From Pseudomonadota bacterium (GTDB lineage: Bacteria; Pseudomonadota; Gammaproteobacteria; UBA5335): 64,000 nucleotides of DNA. Below, piece after piece: positions 26,711-36,476 of this stretch (the stretch's first letter is position 1; every line of letters starts with the position of its first letter). Location: assembly GCA_002862435.1 (NCBI GenBank), contig PKDC01000012.1:1-64000 (forward strand), read 5' to 3'. Position numbers and translations under genes: made by a program. Under the pieces are notes generated by a model. The model saw only the letters and a program-made list of their open reading frames with translations. It was not told where the DNA came from and did no database searches.

Positions 26711-28177
26711 TCAGCCCACCTTGATCAGTTGCACGGTGCCATCGGGCAGGATTTCCGCCGTCTCTCCGCGTGGTTCGAGCAGCAGAAGCGCCACCAGCGC
26801 CAGCACAACCAGCGCCGCGCCGCCGATGACCAGGAAGAAGACCTGCGGCGAGACGAAGGACAGCACCGTCAGGAACACCAGCCCGCCGACGTTGCCGTAG
26901 GCCCCCGCCATGCCCGCAATCTGGCCGGTCATGCGGCGCTGGATCAACGGCACCATGGCGAACACGGCTCCGGAGCCGCCCTTGGCGAACAGGCCACACA
27001 GCAGGGTGTTGGCCACCACCAGCGCCACCGGCCACTCCGGTGTCACCTGCCCCAACAACAAAAAGCTGCCGGTGATGCCGGTGAACAGCAACAGCAGGCT
27101 GCGGCGGCGCCCGATGCGATCGCTCAGGATGCCGCCCGCCGGCCGTGCAATCAGGTTCATCACCGGGTAAATCCCCGCCAGGATGCCCGACACAACAGGC
27201 GAGAGGTGAAACTGATCGAGGTAGAACAGCGGCAGCATCGAGACCAGTGCCAGTTCAGAGCCAAAGGTCACCAGATAGGCCAGGTCCAGAATCGCCACCT
27301 GGCGGAAACGGTAGCGGAACAGCTCCGGCACCGGCTTGGAAAGTATTTCGCGATTGACCAGATAGATGTGCCAAGCCTGGTAGGCATAGATTGCGGCGAT
27401 GCCGGCATAAAGGGCGAGCGTCAACGGCATGCCGAACCAGTTGAGACCCGCCGGTGAGAGTTTCCAGGCGAGCAAACCCAGCGCGCCATAAATGGGTAGG
27501 CTCATCAGCAGATAGAGCAACAGATCGCCCCGACTGGTCACTTCCATGGCGCCCATCTTCTTGGGCTTGAAGTAGGTCGAGCCCTGGGGCGTGTCCTCCA
27601 CCGACCGGTAATAGAACAGGCCGTAGCCGATGGCCACCACACCGGTGGCCGCAATGGCGAATCGCCAGCCATTTGCGCCGCCATACCAAAGCGCCAGTGC
27701 GGGCAGCAGCATGGCCGAGGCCGCCGAGCCGAAATTGCCCCAGCCGCCATAGATGCCCTGGGCGATGCCGGTCTGGCGGGCGGGAAACCACTCGCCGATC
27801 ATGCGAATGCCCACCACGAAGCCCGCACCGACGAAGCCGAGCAGAAAGCGGGTCACGGCCAGTTGCGTGAAGTTCTGGGCAAGCGCGAAGGAAAAGCAGA
27901 CCAGTCCGGAACTGACCAGAATCAGGGTAAACATCCGTCGCGGGCCGAAGCGATCCACTAGCATGCCGACCAGGATGCGCGCCGGAATGGTCAGCGCCAC
28001 ATTCAGGATCAGCAGGATGCCGACTTCCTGATCCGTCAGTCCGAAATTCTGGCGCAAGGTGGACATCAGCGGCGCATGGTTGAACCAGACCGCGAAGGAG
28101 ACGAAAAAGGCGATCCAGCTCAGGTGCAGGATGCGCATATTGCCCTTGAAGGACAGCAAATTGAGTTTTTCGGACAT
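26711..28177 (-). CDS. narK: NarK-type nitrate/nitrite transporter (MFS)
   Basis: A 488-residue major facilitator protein with about 12 membrane segments. Typical nitrate-porter features are an N-terminal arginine-bearing helix region (F-A-V-W-F-N-H-A-P-L-M), the Gly-rich signature G-A-G-F-V-V-G-I-R-M-I-G-E-W-F, and A-Q-G-I-Y-G-G-W-G-N-F-G. It would move nitrate or nitrite across the inner membrane. The ATG at 28177 has GGAG at proper spacing. No nitrate or nitrite reductase is in the window. Confidence 0.9.
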   Translation of the reverse strand: MSEKLNLLSFKGNMRILHLSWIAFFVSFAVWFNHAPLMSTLRQNFGLTDQEVGILLILNVALTIPARILVGMLVDRFGPRRMFTLILVSSGLVCFSFALAQNFTQLAVTRFLLGFVGAGFVVGIRMIGEWFPARQTGIAQGIYGGWGNFGSAASAMLLPALALWYGGANGWRFAIAATGVVAIGYGLFYYRSVEDTPQGSTYFKPKKMGAMEVTSRGDLLLYLLMSLPIYGALGLLAWKLSPAGLNWFGMPLTLALYAGIAAIYAYQAWHIYLVNREILSKPVPELFRYRFRQVAILDLAYLVTFGSELALVSMLPLFYLDQFHLSPVVSGILAGIYPVMNLIARPAGGILSDRIGRRRSLLLLFTGITGSFLLLGQVTPEWPVALVVANTLLCGLFAKGGSGAVFAMVPLIQRRMTGQIAGMAGAYGNVGGLVFLTVLSFVSPQVFFLVIGGAALVVLALVALLLLEPRGETAEILPDGTVQLIKVG

Positions 28178-28618
28178 TGAAACTCCGGGGCGCGTGCGAT
28201 ATGACTGCAGGGCGACCAGCAAGATCTGCGCCAGAAAAGGGCGTAACTCGCGCCATCCGGAAAGCCCCTGCCCCATCATGGTTCAAACAGGCGCCAGGCA
28301 TTTTCTCACAATGCCCTCCCCGGTATGGCAAGCGATTGCATGCCTTGTTTTAATTATGGTTTCCCACAGAGAAATCCATCCAGCCTCCATAGGCTTTGCC
28401 AGCGGATCAGAAAAGGAACGGCCCAGAATCGGCGCCGCAGCGGAACACAGCACCCCAAGCGGGGCACCATTTCGCACCAAAAAAAGAATATTTATCGGAA
28501 TTGGTGCACTGAAAGCACCATCAAAAGGCAGGCGCCCGCCACTGCTGCGGGTCAGCGCCCTGGCATTCCGCTGTTCAGACTCGCAGTTCGTCGCTGCCGA
28601 ACGCTGCCCCGGAACACT
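28178..28618 (-). other. 441-bp gap between treS/mak and narK
   Basis: No gene is supported here. Read on the minus strand it must hold the treS-mak transcript end and the narK promoter. Two short hairpins are visible: TGGTGC...GCACCA (28502-28520) and CCCCAAGCGGGG (28453-28464). An A-run at 28479-28485 (T-run on the minus strand) lies between them. An intrinsic terminator is possible, but the T-run is about 16 bases from the nearer stem. Confidence 0.4.
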
Positions 28619-31600
28619 TCATTCAGGCACCCTTTCTTTTTCAGCGCGCTCCAGTTGGCGAAGCAGCCCCGCCACGGGCACGCCCACCCAATCAGGTCGG
28701 TTGTCCAGCTCATAGCGGATTTCATACAAGGCTTTCTCGATCAGAAACAGCCGCATCAGCTGCGCGACGGCCTCCTCATCGGCCGGCCAGGTGGGACACG
28801 CCAAAATCCCGTTGCGATAGCCTTCCAGGAAAGCCTGGGCGGTCTGTTGTTCCCATGCCATGGCCTGACGCACCAGGCCGTCGCGATCCCCCGGACGCTC
28901 GGTTGCGCTGCGCTGAACAGCGACCGAGGCGGCATAGCTGAAGGAACGCAACATACCGGCAACGTCCCGCAGCGGGGAATGCTTTGCGCGCCGCTCGGCA
29001 AGGGGTCGGGCGGGCTCGCCTTCAAAGTCGGTGATGATGAAGTCGTCCTGGACCCGCAATACCTGACCCAGATGGTAGTCACCATGATAGCGACTCCGCA
29101 TGAGCTGATCGTCTGCCAGTCCCTGGGGGCGCAAGCCTGCCAGCAATGCTGGGCGGTGTGACAGCAACGCGTTGCAGGACATTTGCAGGGCCTCCGGGAT
29201 CTGGCCAAGTCGGCTCTCCAGGCGATCGAAGGTCTGCACCGCGTCCTGGCGTACCGCTTCGAACCAGTGGTCCAGGTCTACAGCGGTTACCGGTTCCGGA
29301 TCGAATGCCGGATTGCCCGTCGTCTTGCCAAAGGCCTGGTGCAGTTCAGCGGTGCGCTTGCCCAGGTTGTTCATCTGGTGCATGAAGAAAGCGTGCTGGT
29401 TGGGTTCGCTGTCATCGGAAGCAGGCGAAGGCTCGGCAAGAGTGCGTTCAAGATAATCGACCGCATAGTTCCAGGCTGAGCCCTGATTCGCGAGAAAGGA
29501 TTGCAGCAGAGCCAAGTCGATGGTGTCACCCGTCGGGGATCGGTATTCCATGAAACCGCCGACGGGAACAGCATGACCGTACGCCGCCTGCTGGGTGAGG
29601 AAACGGCCGACCTCCACTTCCGGGTTGATACCACGCTGCAGGCGGCCATAGCATTTGAGGAACAGCCGCTCGCCGAACAACACCGTAATGTTGCTCTGTT
29701 CGAGCCCCGGGTGATAAACCGGTTCGTCAGCCAGCGCAGCCAGATCGGGGATGGCGCCGGTGGCCTGGAAGTGCAGGCTGCCCTCGCCCAGCGGCACGCT
29801 TGTGCCACCCGCCATCGCCCTTACCAGGGCGCGGCAAAATCCGTTGTCGCCATAACCGCTATAAAGAATGCCCATGCGCGCCTTCTCGCGCACCTTGGCC
29901 AGCGTCCAGGGCAGCAGTGCCCGCAATTTCTCTTCGCTGGTTTCATCCTCCCATGCCATGGCCAGTGGCAGGAAGTAAAGCTGCGGATCCCCTGCGCTGA
30001 AATGCACCTCGATCAGGGTCAACAGCCACTGGCCCCCACCATCGCGCCACTCGCTTTGTTCGCGGATGTCGATTCGGATGATGGTGCGATCCTTGCCGGC
30101 AAACCAACGCTTGCTGCGCAGATAGGGCGCCAGGATTTCATGTTGCAGCTGTGATTGGGTGCGACTGGCGATGGCGCGGCGTACTGCGCTGGCAGTGCTC
30201 CGGCCGCTGAGGAAGGTCAGGAAACCCTCGGTCAAGACCAGCACCGGCAATTCGCGATTGGGCAGGTAATCCTGATGCCAATCGGGCGCCTCGACGTCGG
30301 TTGCCAGGCGAAATGCGTAATACCCGTAGCCCTTCAGGGTCAACAGATAGGGCAGCTCACCGATTGGCGGGAAAGCGGCTTGACCGACCAATTCAACGGG
30401 AACGCGGCCCTTGAAATCGGCGAGGTTCAGTTCCACGGGCTGCGCCGTGCGCGACAGATTGGTCACGCAAAGGATTTTCTCATCCCCCCATTCGCGCACA
30501 TAGGCCAGGATCTTGCGATTGCCGGGATCAAGTAGTCTCAGCGTGCCATTGCCAAAGGCGCGGTAATTCTTGCGCGCCGCAATGAGGCGCTTGGTCCAGT
30601 TCAACAGGGATGACGGATTGCGCATCTGGGCTTCGACGCTGACCGCCTCATACCCATAAATGGGATCCATCATGGGCGGCAGAAACAGACGCTGCGGATC
30701 GGCCCGAGAAAAGCCGCCATTGCGATCGGGACTCCATTGCATGGGGGTGCGCACGCTGTTGCGGTCACCGAGATAAAAATTGTCACCCATGCCGATCTCA
30801 TCGCCATAGTAAAGGATGGGCGAGCCCGGCAGGGTCATCAGCAAGAAGTTGATCAATTCGATCTTTTCGCGATTGTTTTCCATGAGCGGCGCGAGGCGAC
30901 GGCGAATACCCACATTGACCCGCATCAACGGATCAACGGCATACATGCTGTACATGTAATCCCGCTCGCGGCTGGTGACCATTTCCAATGTCAGCTCATC
31001 GTGATTGCGCAGGAAAATAGCCCATTGACAGGAATCCGGGATCTCCGGTGTCTGAGCCATGATATCGATGATGGGATGGCGGTCCTCCTGGGCAATCGCC
31101 ATGTACAGGCGCGGCATCAGCGGGAAATGGTAGGCCATGTGGCATTCATCGCCCTCGCCGAAATATTCGCGTACATCCTCGGGCCACTGGTTGGCCTCGG
31201 CCAACAGCATGCGATTGGGATAGTTCGCGTCGATCACCGCCCGGATTTTCTTGATGACTTCGTGCGTTTCCGGCAAATTCTCATTGCTGGTTCCTTCCCG
31301 CACGCACAGATAGGGAATCGCATCCAGCCGCAAGCCGTCCACACCCATGTCCAACCAGAACCGCATGACCCGGATCACTGCATCGACGACAGCCGGATTG
31401 TTGTGATTCAGGTCAGGCTGGTGTGAAAAGAAGCGATGCCAATAATAGGCTTGTGCAACATCATCCCAGGCCCAGTTGGATTTTTCGGTATCGGTAAAGA
31501 TGATGCGGGTATCCGCGAATTTCTTGTCCGTGTCACTCCAGACATAGAAATTGCGCTTGGAGGAACCGGGCGGCGCCTTGCGGGCAGCCTGAAACCACGG

Positions 31601-31984
31601 ATGCTGGTCGGAGGTGTGATTGATGACCAGTTCGGTGATGATCTTCAGCCGGCGACGGTGGGCTTCACGCACGAAATTCTTGAAATCAGCGCGCGTCCCG
31701 TATTTCGGATCGACGTTATGGTAGTCGGCGATGTCATAGCCATCGTCCTTGAAGGGTGATGGGTAGAAGGGCAACAGCCATAGGGTATTGACGCCGAGCT
31801 CCTGAAGATAATCGAGCTTTTTCGTCAGGCCGCGGAAATCACCGACGCCATCGTTATCGCTGTCGAAGAATGCCTTGACATGCAGTTCATAGATGACGGC
31901 ATCCTTGTACCATAGCGGGTCGTCCCACCAATCCATCTTTGCCTCAGGCTTGGGACTATCGGGCATCATCATTCCTGGTTCCAT
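28619..31984 (-). CDS. treS: Trehalose synthase - maltokinase fusion
   Basis: A 1121-residue fusion. Residues about 17-560 are the GH13 trehalose synthase, which interconverts trehalose and maltose (L-R-L-D-A-I-P-Y-L nucleophile region, L-L-A-E-A-N-Q-W-P acid Glu, L-R-N-H-D-E-L-T). Residues about 640-1121 are a maltokinase with the phosphotransferase-like loop H-G-D-Y-H-L-G-Q and metal motif I-T-D-F-E-G-E-P, making maltose 1-phosphate from maltose and ATP. Fusing the two avoids free maltose build-up. It is the third gene of glgB-glgE-treS/mak, 16 bp after glgE. Confidence 0.94.
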   Translation of the reverse strand: MEPGMMMPDSPKPEAKMDWWDDPLWYKDAVIYELHVKAFFDSDNDGVGDFRGLTKKLDYLQELGVNTLWLLPFYPSPFKDDGYDIADYHNVDPKYGTRADFKNFVREAHRRRLKIITELVINHTSDQHPWFQAARKAPPGSSKRNFYVWSDTDKKFADTRIIFTDTEKSNWAWDDVAQAYYWHRFFSHQPDLNHNNPAVVDAVIRVMRFWLDMGVDGLRLDAIPYLCVREGTSNENLPETHEVIKKIRAVIDANYPNRMLLAEANQWPEDVREYFGEGDECHMAYHFPLMPRLYMAIAQEDRHPIIDIMAQTPEIPDSCQWAIFLRNHDELTLEMVTSRERDYMYSMYAVDPLMRVNVGIRRRLAPLMENNREKIELINFLLMTLPGSPILYYGDEIGMGDNFYLGDRNSVRTPMQWSPDRNGGFSRADPQRLFLPPMMDPIYGYEAVSVEAQMRNPSSLLNWTKRLIAARKNYRAFGNGTLRLLDPGNRKILAYVREWGDEKILCVTNLSRTAQPVELNLADFKGRVPVELVGQAAFPPIGELPYLLTLKGYGYYAFRLATDVEAPDWHQDYLPNRELPVLVLTEGFLTFLSGRSTASAVRRAIASRTQSQLQHEILAPYLRSKRWFAGKDRTIIRIDIREQSEWRDGGGQWLLTLIEVHFSAGDPQLYFLPLAMAWEDETSEEKLRALLPWTLAKVREKARMGILYSGYGDNGFCRALVRAMAGGTSVPLGEGSLHFQATGAIPDLAALADEPVYHPGLEQSNITVLFGERLFLKCYGRLQRGINPEVEVGRFLTQQAAYGHAVPVGGFMEYRSPTGDTIDLALLQSFLANQGSAWNYAVDYLERTLAEPSPASDDSEPNQHAFFMHQMNNLGKRTAELHQAFGKTTGNPAFDPEPVTAVDLDHWFEAVRQDAVQTFDRLESRLGQIPEALQMSCNALLSHRPALLAGLRPQGLADDQLMRSRYHGDYHLGQVLRVQDDFIITDFEGEPARPLAERRAKHSPLRDVAGMLRSFSYAASVAVQRSATERPGDRDGLVRQAMAWEQQTAQAFLEGYRNGILACPTWPADEEAVAQLMRLFLIEKALYEIRYELDNRPDWVGVPVAGLLRQLERAEKERVPE

Positions 31985-32000
31985 GGATAGGCTGCTCCGT

Positions 32001-34007
32001 TTACAGGAAGTAATCGAAATCGTGTTCGCTACGCAGGCGCCGGCGCAGCTTCAGGATGTGAACGGGAGAAATAGCAGGATCCATGCGCACAAAATTGCGG
32101 GGACCCTGCCACAGATAGCGCGCATCGGATAGCAAATCGTGCGCCTGGTAGCCGCTTTCGACCTCGATCCCGAGTGCCGCCAGCGGCAGATCGATCCAGC
32201 CGGACTGGATATTGTGCGGATCGAGATTGGCAACCATAACGAGCGTATTGAACTCACCGGCTGCAGTCTCATGGGACTTGCTGTAGCACAGCAGGAGATC
32301 GTTATCGACGTCATGGAAACGCAGGTTCCAATCCTGCTGCAAGGCCGGATTCTCCTTACGGATCCGGTTCAGGCGGGCGAGATATCCACTGAGACTGTCT
32401 GGCCGCTGCAAGTCCCAGTGCCGCACTTGGTATTTTTCCGAATCCAGATATTCCTCGCTGCCTGGTTCGCGGGGCTGGTTCGCCATCAGCTCATAAGCCG
32501 GGCCATAAATGCCGTAATTGGCGCCCAGCGTAGCCGCAAGAGCGGCGCGCAGCATGAAGGCCGGGCGTCCACCGTACTGCAGAAACTCACTCAGGATATC
32601 CGGGGTATTGGGCCACAGATTGGGCCGGAAATATTCCCGTGAATCATCCTGGGTCAATTCAGTGAAGTAGGCGATGAGCTCGCGCTTGGTGTTGCGCCAA
32701 GTGAAGTAGGTATAGGACTGGGTGAAACCGAGCTTGGCCAGGCGATGCATGACGCGCGGCCGGGTAAAGGCTTCCGCCAGGAAAATCACCTCCGGATGAT
32801 CCTGCTTGATCGCGCTGATGAAATGCTCCCACATGGGAAAGGGCTTGGTATGCGGGTTATCGACGCGGAAAATGCGCACACCCTGCTCGATCCAGAAGTC
32901 AATGACGCTTTTCAATTCCGCCCACAGACCTGCCCAATCTTCGCTTTCGAAATCGAAGGGATAGATGTCCTGGTATTTCTTGGGGGGATTTTCCGCGTAT
33001 TGCACCGTGCCATCCGGACGATGCCGAAACCATGCCGGATGCTGACGCACATAGGGATGGTCCGGCGAGCACTGGAAGGCGATGTCCATAGCCAGTGCAA
33101 TGCCGTGCTCACGGGCGCGCAGCATGAAGCGCTGAAAATCGGCCAGCGTGCCCAACTGTGCGTGGATACTCTTGTGACCGCCATCGGCAGCGCCGATCGC
33201 CCAGGGCGAACCCGGATCATCCGGCCCGGCGGTGAGGGCATTGTTGGGTCCTTTGCGGAAACTGATCCCAATCGGATGAATGGGAGGCAGATAGAGCACA
33301 TCGAATCCCATGCGGGCGATGTCCGGCAGGCGGGTTTCGCAGGTGGCAAAATTGCCATGCGGCACCTCGGCGGTGGTGCAGGAACGCGGAAACAGCTCAT
33401 ACCAACTGGAAAAACGCGCCTGAACCGGGTCGACTGTCACACGCAGGATGCGGTCATATTCCGTGACATGGCGGCGCTCCGCATGGCGACCCATCAATCG
33501 CGCCAATTCGGGATCCACCGCGATGGCGCGTCCCTCGGCCGCCGCGCCTGCGCTACGCAAGGCTTTGGCAGAGTCGACCAGGCGCTTGCGTTCCGGCCCC
33601 GGCGCCCGATGTGCAGCAGCGTCGATCAAGTCGGCGCCCATTTGCAGGGCGATGGCAATATCCTGTGCGTCTTCGCGCCGCAGGAAATCGTGACGCCAGG
33701 TCAGGAAATGATCCACCCAGCCGCTCAGGCTGTATTCGTATGTGCCCAGTACATCGACCTGAAAAGCTGCCCGCCAGCGGTCATTGCCGAGCGCCTGCAT
33801 GGCTGTTTCACGCCACACGGGCGCGCCGCGCGGTCGATGACGCAGGATCGCGCTCAGCACATCATGTCCATCACAGAAAATGGATGCCTCGACCTGCACG
33901 CTCTCCCCGATCACCCGCTTGATGGCAAAGCGACCGCTATCCACTTCCGGCGTGACGCCTTCAATGACAACGCGCGCGCGCCCATCACCCATTCCGGTTT
34001 CCGGCAT
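32001..34007 (-). CDS. glgE: GlgE, alpha-glucan:maltose-1-phosphate maltosyltransferase
   Basis: A 668-residue GH13 enzyme that adds maltosyl units from maltose 1-phosphate to alpha-1,4-glucan. GlgE signatures are present: an N-terminal D-V-L-G-T-Y-E-Y-S-L-S-G-W-V-D-H domain, then F-R-V-D-N-P-H-T-K-P (Asp nucleophile) and I-F-L-A-E-A-F-T-R-P (acid Glu), and T-Y-F-T-W-R-N-T-K. It uses the product of the next gene (maltokinase), and its linear glucan feeds GlgB upstream. Gaps are 12 and 16 bp, an operon. Confidence 0.95.
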   Translation of the reverse strand: MPETGMGDGRARVVIEGVTPEVDSGRFAIKRVIGESVQVEASIFCDGHDVLSAILRHRPRGAPVWRETAMQALGNDRWRAAFQVDVLGTYEYSLSGWVDHFLTWRHDFLRREDAQDIAIALQMGADLIDAAAHRAPGPERKRLVDSAKALRSAGAAAEGRAIAVDPELARLMGRHAERRHVTEYDRILRVTVDPVQARFSSWYELFPRSCTTAEVPHGNFATCETRLPDIARMGFDVLYLPPIHPIGISFRKGPNNALTAGPDDPGSPWAIGAADGGHKSIHAQLGTLADFQRFMLRAREHGIALAMDIAFQCSPDHPYVRQHPAWFRHRPDGTVQYAENPPKKYQDIYPFDFESEDWAGLWAELKSVIDFWIEQGVRIFRVDNPHTKPFPMWEHFISAIKQDHPEVIFLAEAFTRPRVMHRLAKLGFTQSYTYFTWRNTKRELIAYFTELTQDDSREYFRPNLWPNTPDILSEFLQYGGRPAFMLRAALAATLGANYGIYGPAYELMANQPREPGSEEYLDSEKYQVRHWDLQRPDSLSGYLARLNRIRKENPALQQDWNLRFHDVDNDLLLCYSKSHETAAGEFNTLVMVANLDPHNIQSGWIDLPLAALGIEVESGYQAHDLLSDARYLWQGPRNFVRMDPAISPVHILKLRRRLRSEHDFDYFL

Positions 34008-34019
34008 CGTGGGCCTCCT

Positions 34020-35957
34020 TCAGCTCGCAGAAATGGGTTTCAAATAGAGCACGGCGAGCGGCGGCAAGACCAAGGACAGGGAATGGAAGTGGCCTTGCAT
34101 GGCAATCGGCGCCGCTTCGAGCATGCCAAAATTACCGACATTGCTGCCGCCATAGATCGCCGCGTCACTGTTGAGGACTTCCTGCCACTGCCCGCCGTGG
34201 GGCACACCCACCTGATAATTGAAACGCGGCACTGGGGTGAAATTGCAGACCACCAGGACGGTGTCTTCCGGACGCTTGCCATGGCGCAGGAAGCTCAAGA
34301 CTGATTCTTCCCAATCCTGGAAATCCACCCAGGAAAAACCCTCTCCGCTGAAATCCAGTTCGTGCAGCGCAGGCAGTGTCCGGTAGCAACGATTAAGATC
34401 ACCAACCCATCGCTGCGCACCCCCATGCAAGGGGTATTGCACCACGTGCCACTCCAGGCTTTCCTCGTGTTGCCATTCGCGACGCTGGCCGAATTCGCTG
34501 CCCATGAACAGAAGCTTCTTGCCGGGATGCGCCCACATATAGCCATACAGCAGACGCAGATTGGCAAACTGCTGCCACTCGTCCCCGGGCATCTTGCCGA
34601 TCAGCGCGCCCTTGCCATGCACGACTTCGTCATGCGAAAGAGGCAACAGGAAATTCTCGGTGAACGCATACCAGATGCTGAACGAAATCTGGCCGTGGTG
34701 GTAACGGCGATGGATGGGGTTCTGTTGGAAATACTTGAGCGTGTCGTGCATCCAGCCCATGTTCCATTTCATCCCGAAGCCGAGACCGCCGGCATAGGTC
34801 GGGCGCGAGACCATCGGCCAGGCAGTGGATTCCTCTGCAATCGTCTGCGTGTCGGGGTGATCCTCATAAACAGCCTCGTTGAGCTTGCGCAGAAATTGCA
34901 TGGCCTCGATGTTTTCCCTGCCGCCATGCACATTGGGAATCCATTCTCCTTCCTTGCGGCCGTAGTCGAGATACAGCATGGACGCCACGGCATCCACCCG
35001 CAGACCGTCGATATGGTATTTGTCCAGCCAGAACAGCGCGCTGGACAGTAGAAACGAGCGCACTTCATTACGGCCGTAATTGAAGATGGCGCTGTTCCAT
35101 TCCGGGTGGAAGCCCTGTCGCGGATCGGCATGTTCGAACAGATGGGTGCCATCAAAATAGGACAGGCCGTGCTCGTCGCTGGGGAAGTGGGATGGCACCC
35201 AGTCCAGGATCACGCCGATGCCTGCCTGATGCAGATAATCAACGAGATACATGAAATCCTGGGGCGTGCCATAGCGTGCGGTCGGCGCGAAATAAGCCGT
35301 GGTCTGATAACCCCAGGAGCCATAAAACGGATGTTCCGTGATCGGCAGCAACTCGACATGAGTGAAACCAAGCATGTTCACATGCTCGGCCAACAGGGGC
35401 GCAATTTCACGATAGCTGAGTGAACGATTATTCTCCTCCGGGATGCGACGCCACGAACCCAGATGCACCTCGTAAACCGAAATCGGCGCATCCAGCGCAT
35501 TGGCATTGCGCCGCCGCTTCATCCACTCGGCGTCCTGCCAGGCGTAGTCCAGCGTCCACAATCGCGAGGCGGTCTGGGGCGGTTGTTCGCTGCGAAAGGC
35601 AAAGGGATCTGCCTTGTCGACGACATAATCGTCAACACGGGACTGGATGTGAAACTTGTAGGCGGTTCCTGAGCGGATGCTTGCAACGAAGCCTTCCCAA
35701 ATGCCGGAACCATCCTCACGCAAATGCAAGGAATTACTTTGCTTGTCCCAGGAATTGAATTCCCCGATCACCGAAACCGCCTTGGCATTCGGCGCCCAGA
35801 TTGAAAACTGGAAACCGGCAACGCCGTCGATGCGGTGCGGATGCGCCCCCAGTTTTTCATAGAGACGGGTATGCGCCCCTTCCCGGAACAGATAGATGTC
35901 ATGGTCAGTGAGTAAGGGGCTCTCCGGAACCTGCGGCGTGAGACTGGGATTTTTCAT
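34020..35957 (-). CDS. glgB: 1,4-alpha-glucan branching enzyme
   Basis: A 645-residue GH13 enzyme that makes alpha-1,6 branches in glycogen. An N-terminal CBM48-like domain ([16 protein letters not shown]) precedes the barrel. Catalytic motifs are [10 protein letters not shown] (Asp) and A-E-E-S-T-A-W-P (Glu), with L-S-H-D-E-V-V-H-G. It is shorter than the E. coli enzyme and lacks its extra N-terminal domain. It heads the glgB-glgE-treS/mak operon, with the promoter expected in the 519-bp gap upstream. Confidence 0.94.
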   Translation of the reverse strand: MKNPSLTPQVPESPLLTDHDIYLFREGAHTRLYEKLGAHPHRIDGVAGFQFSIWAPNAKAVSVIGEFNSWDKQSNSLHLREDGSGIWEGFVASIRSGTAYKFHIQSRVDDYVVDKADPFAFRSEQPPQTASRLWTLDYAWQDAEWMKRRRNANALDAPISVYEVHLGSWRRIPEENNRSLSYREIAPLLAEHVNMLGFTHVELLPITEHPFYGSWGYQTTAYFAPTARYGTPQDFMYLVDYLHQAGIGVILDWVPSHFPSDEHGLSYFDGTHLFEHADPRQGFHPEWNSAIFNYGRNEVRSFLLSSALFWLDKYHIDGLRVDAVASMLYLDYGRKEGEWIPNVHGGRENIEAMQFLRKLNEAVYEDHPDTQTIAEESTAWPMVSRPTYAGGLGFGMKWNMGWMHDTLKYFQQNPIHRRYHHGQISFSIWYAFTENFLLPLSHDEVVHGKGALIGKMPGDEWQQFANLRLLYGYMWAHPGKKLLFMGSEFGQRREWQHEESLEWHVVQYPLHGGAQRWVGDLNRCYRTLPALHELDFSGEGFSWVDFQDWEESVLSFLRHGKRPEDTVLVVCNFTPVPRFNYQVGVPHGGQWQEVLNSDAAIYGGSNVGNFGMLEAAPIAMQGHFHSLSLVLPPLAVLYLKPISAS

Positions 35958-36476
35958 AAAGTCTTCCTGTCTGGCAGTCTAAGTGCGGCGGGCAGGAACC
36001 CCGGGGAGAAATGCCATTCATTCTTTGAAGGCCATCTCAATCGATTGCATCGTGCGGTCCAGGCTTCGCTGATGAAAAACTTGGCGCTGGGCTGAACTGG
36101 AAAATAAATGATGAATCCGATGCATCAGGCTTGATCATGCCCCTTTGCTGAAAACATCACCTTGATCCCGGGGGAATCCCTTGGCGAAGGCTTGGCGCAA
36201 TGCCTGCGAAAGTTTGGAACGCGATAATCGCCGAGGGTTCCCCAGAATGCAGAAATGCCTTATGGAAGACGTTCATGTGAGCTGATTGACCACGGGTGCG
36301 ACCGATGGTTGTTGGCGAAGCAGGGCGCGCATGACAACGCAGAGCCAGCTGCGGATACGGCACCGGTCTGTGTTCTAGGCCGAACCACCCGCGACAATCT
36401 TCCCCCCGGTGGGATCACCGTCCTGCAGAGGTGGGCGGTGGCAGGCAGCGTCGCCCTGTGGGTTTCAAACAACCGT
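35958..36476 (-). other. 519-bp gap between treY and glgB
   Basis: No coding sequence is supported on either strand; short frames here lack family features. It presumably holds the glgB operon promoter (minus strand) and the end of glgX-treZ-treY. A small palindrome GATGCATC lies at 36119-36126 in a relatively AT-rich patch. I see no clear terminator hairpin with a T-run. Confidence 0.4.
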
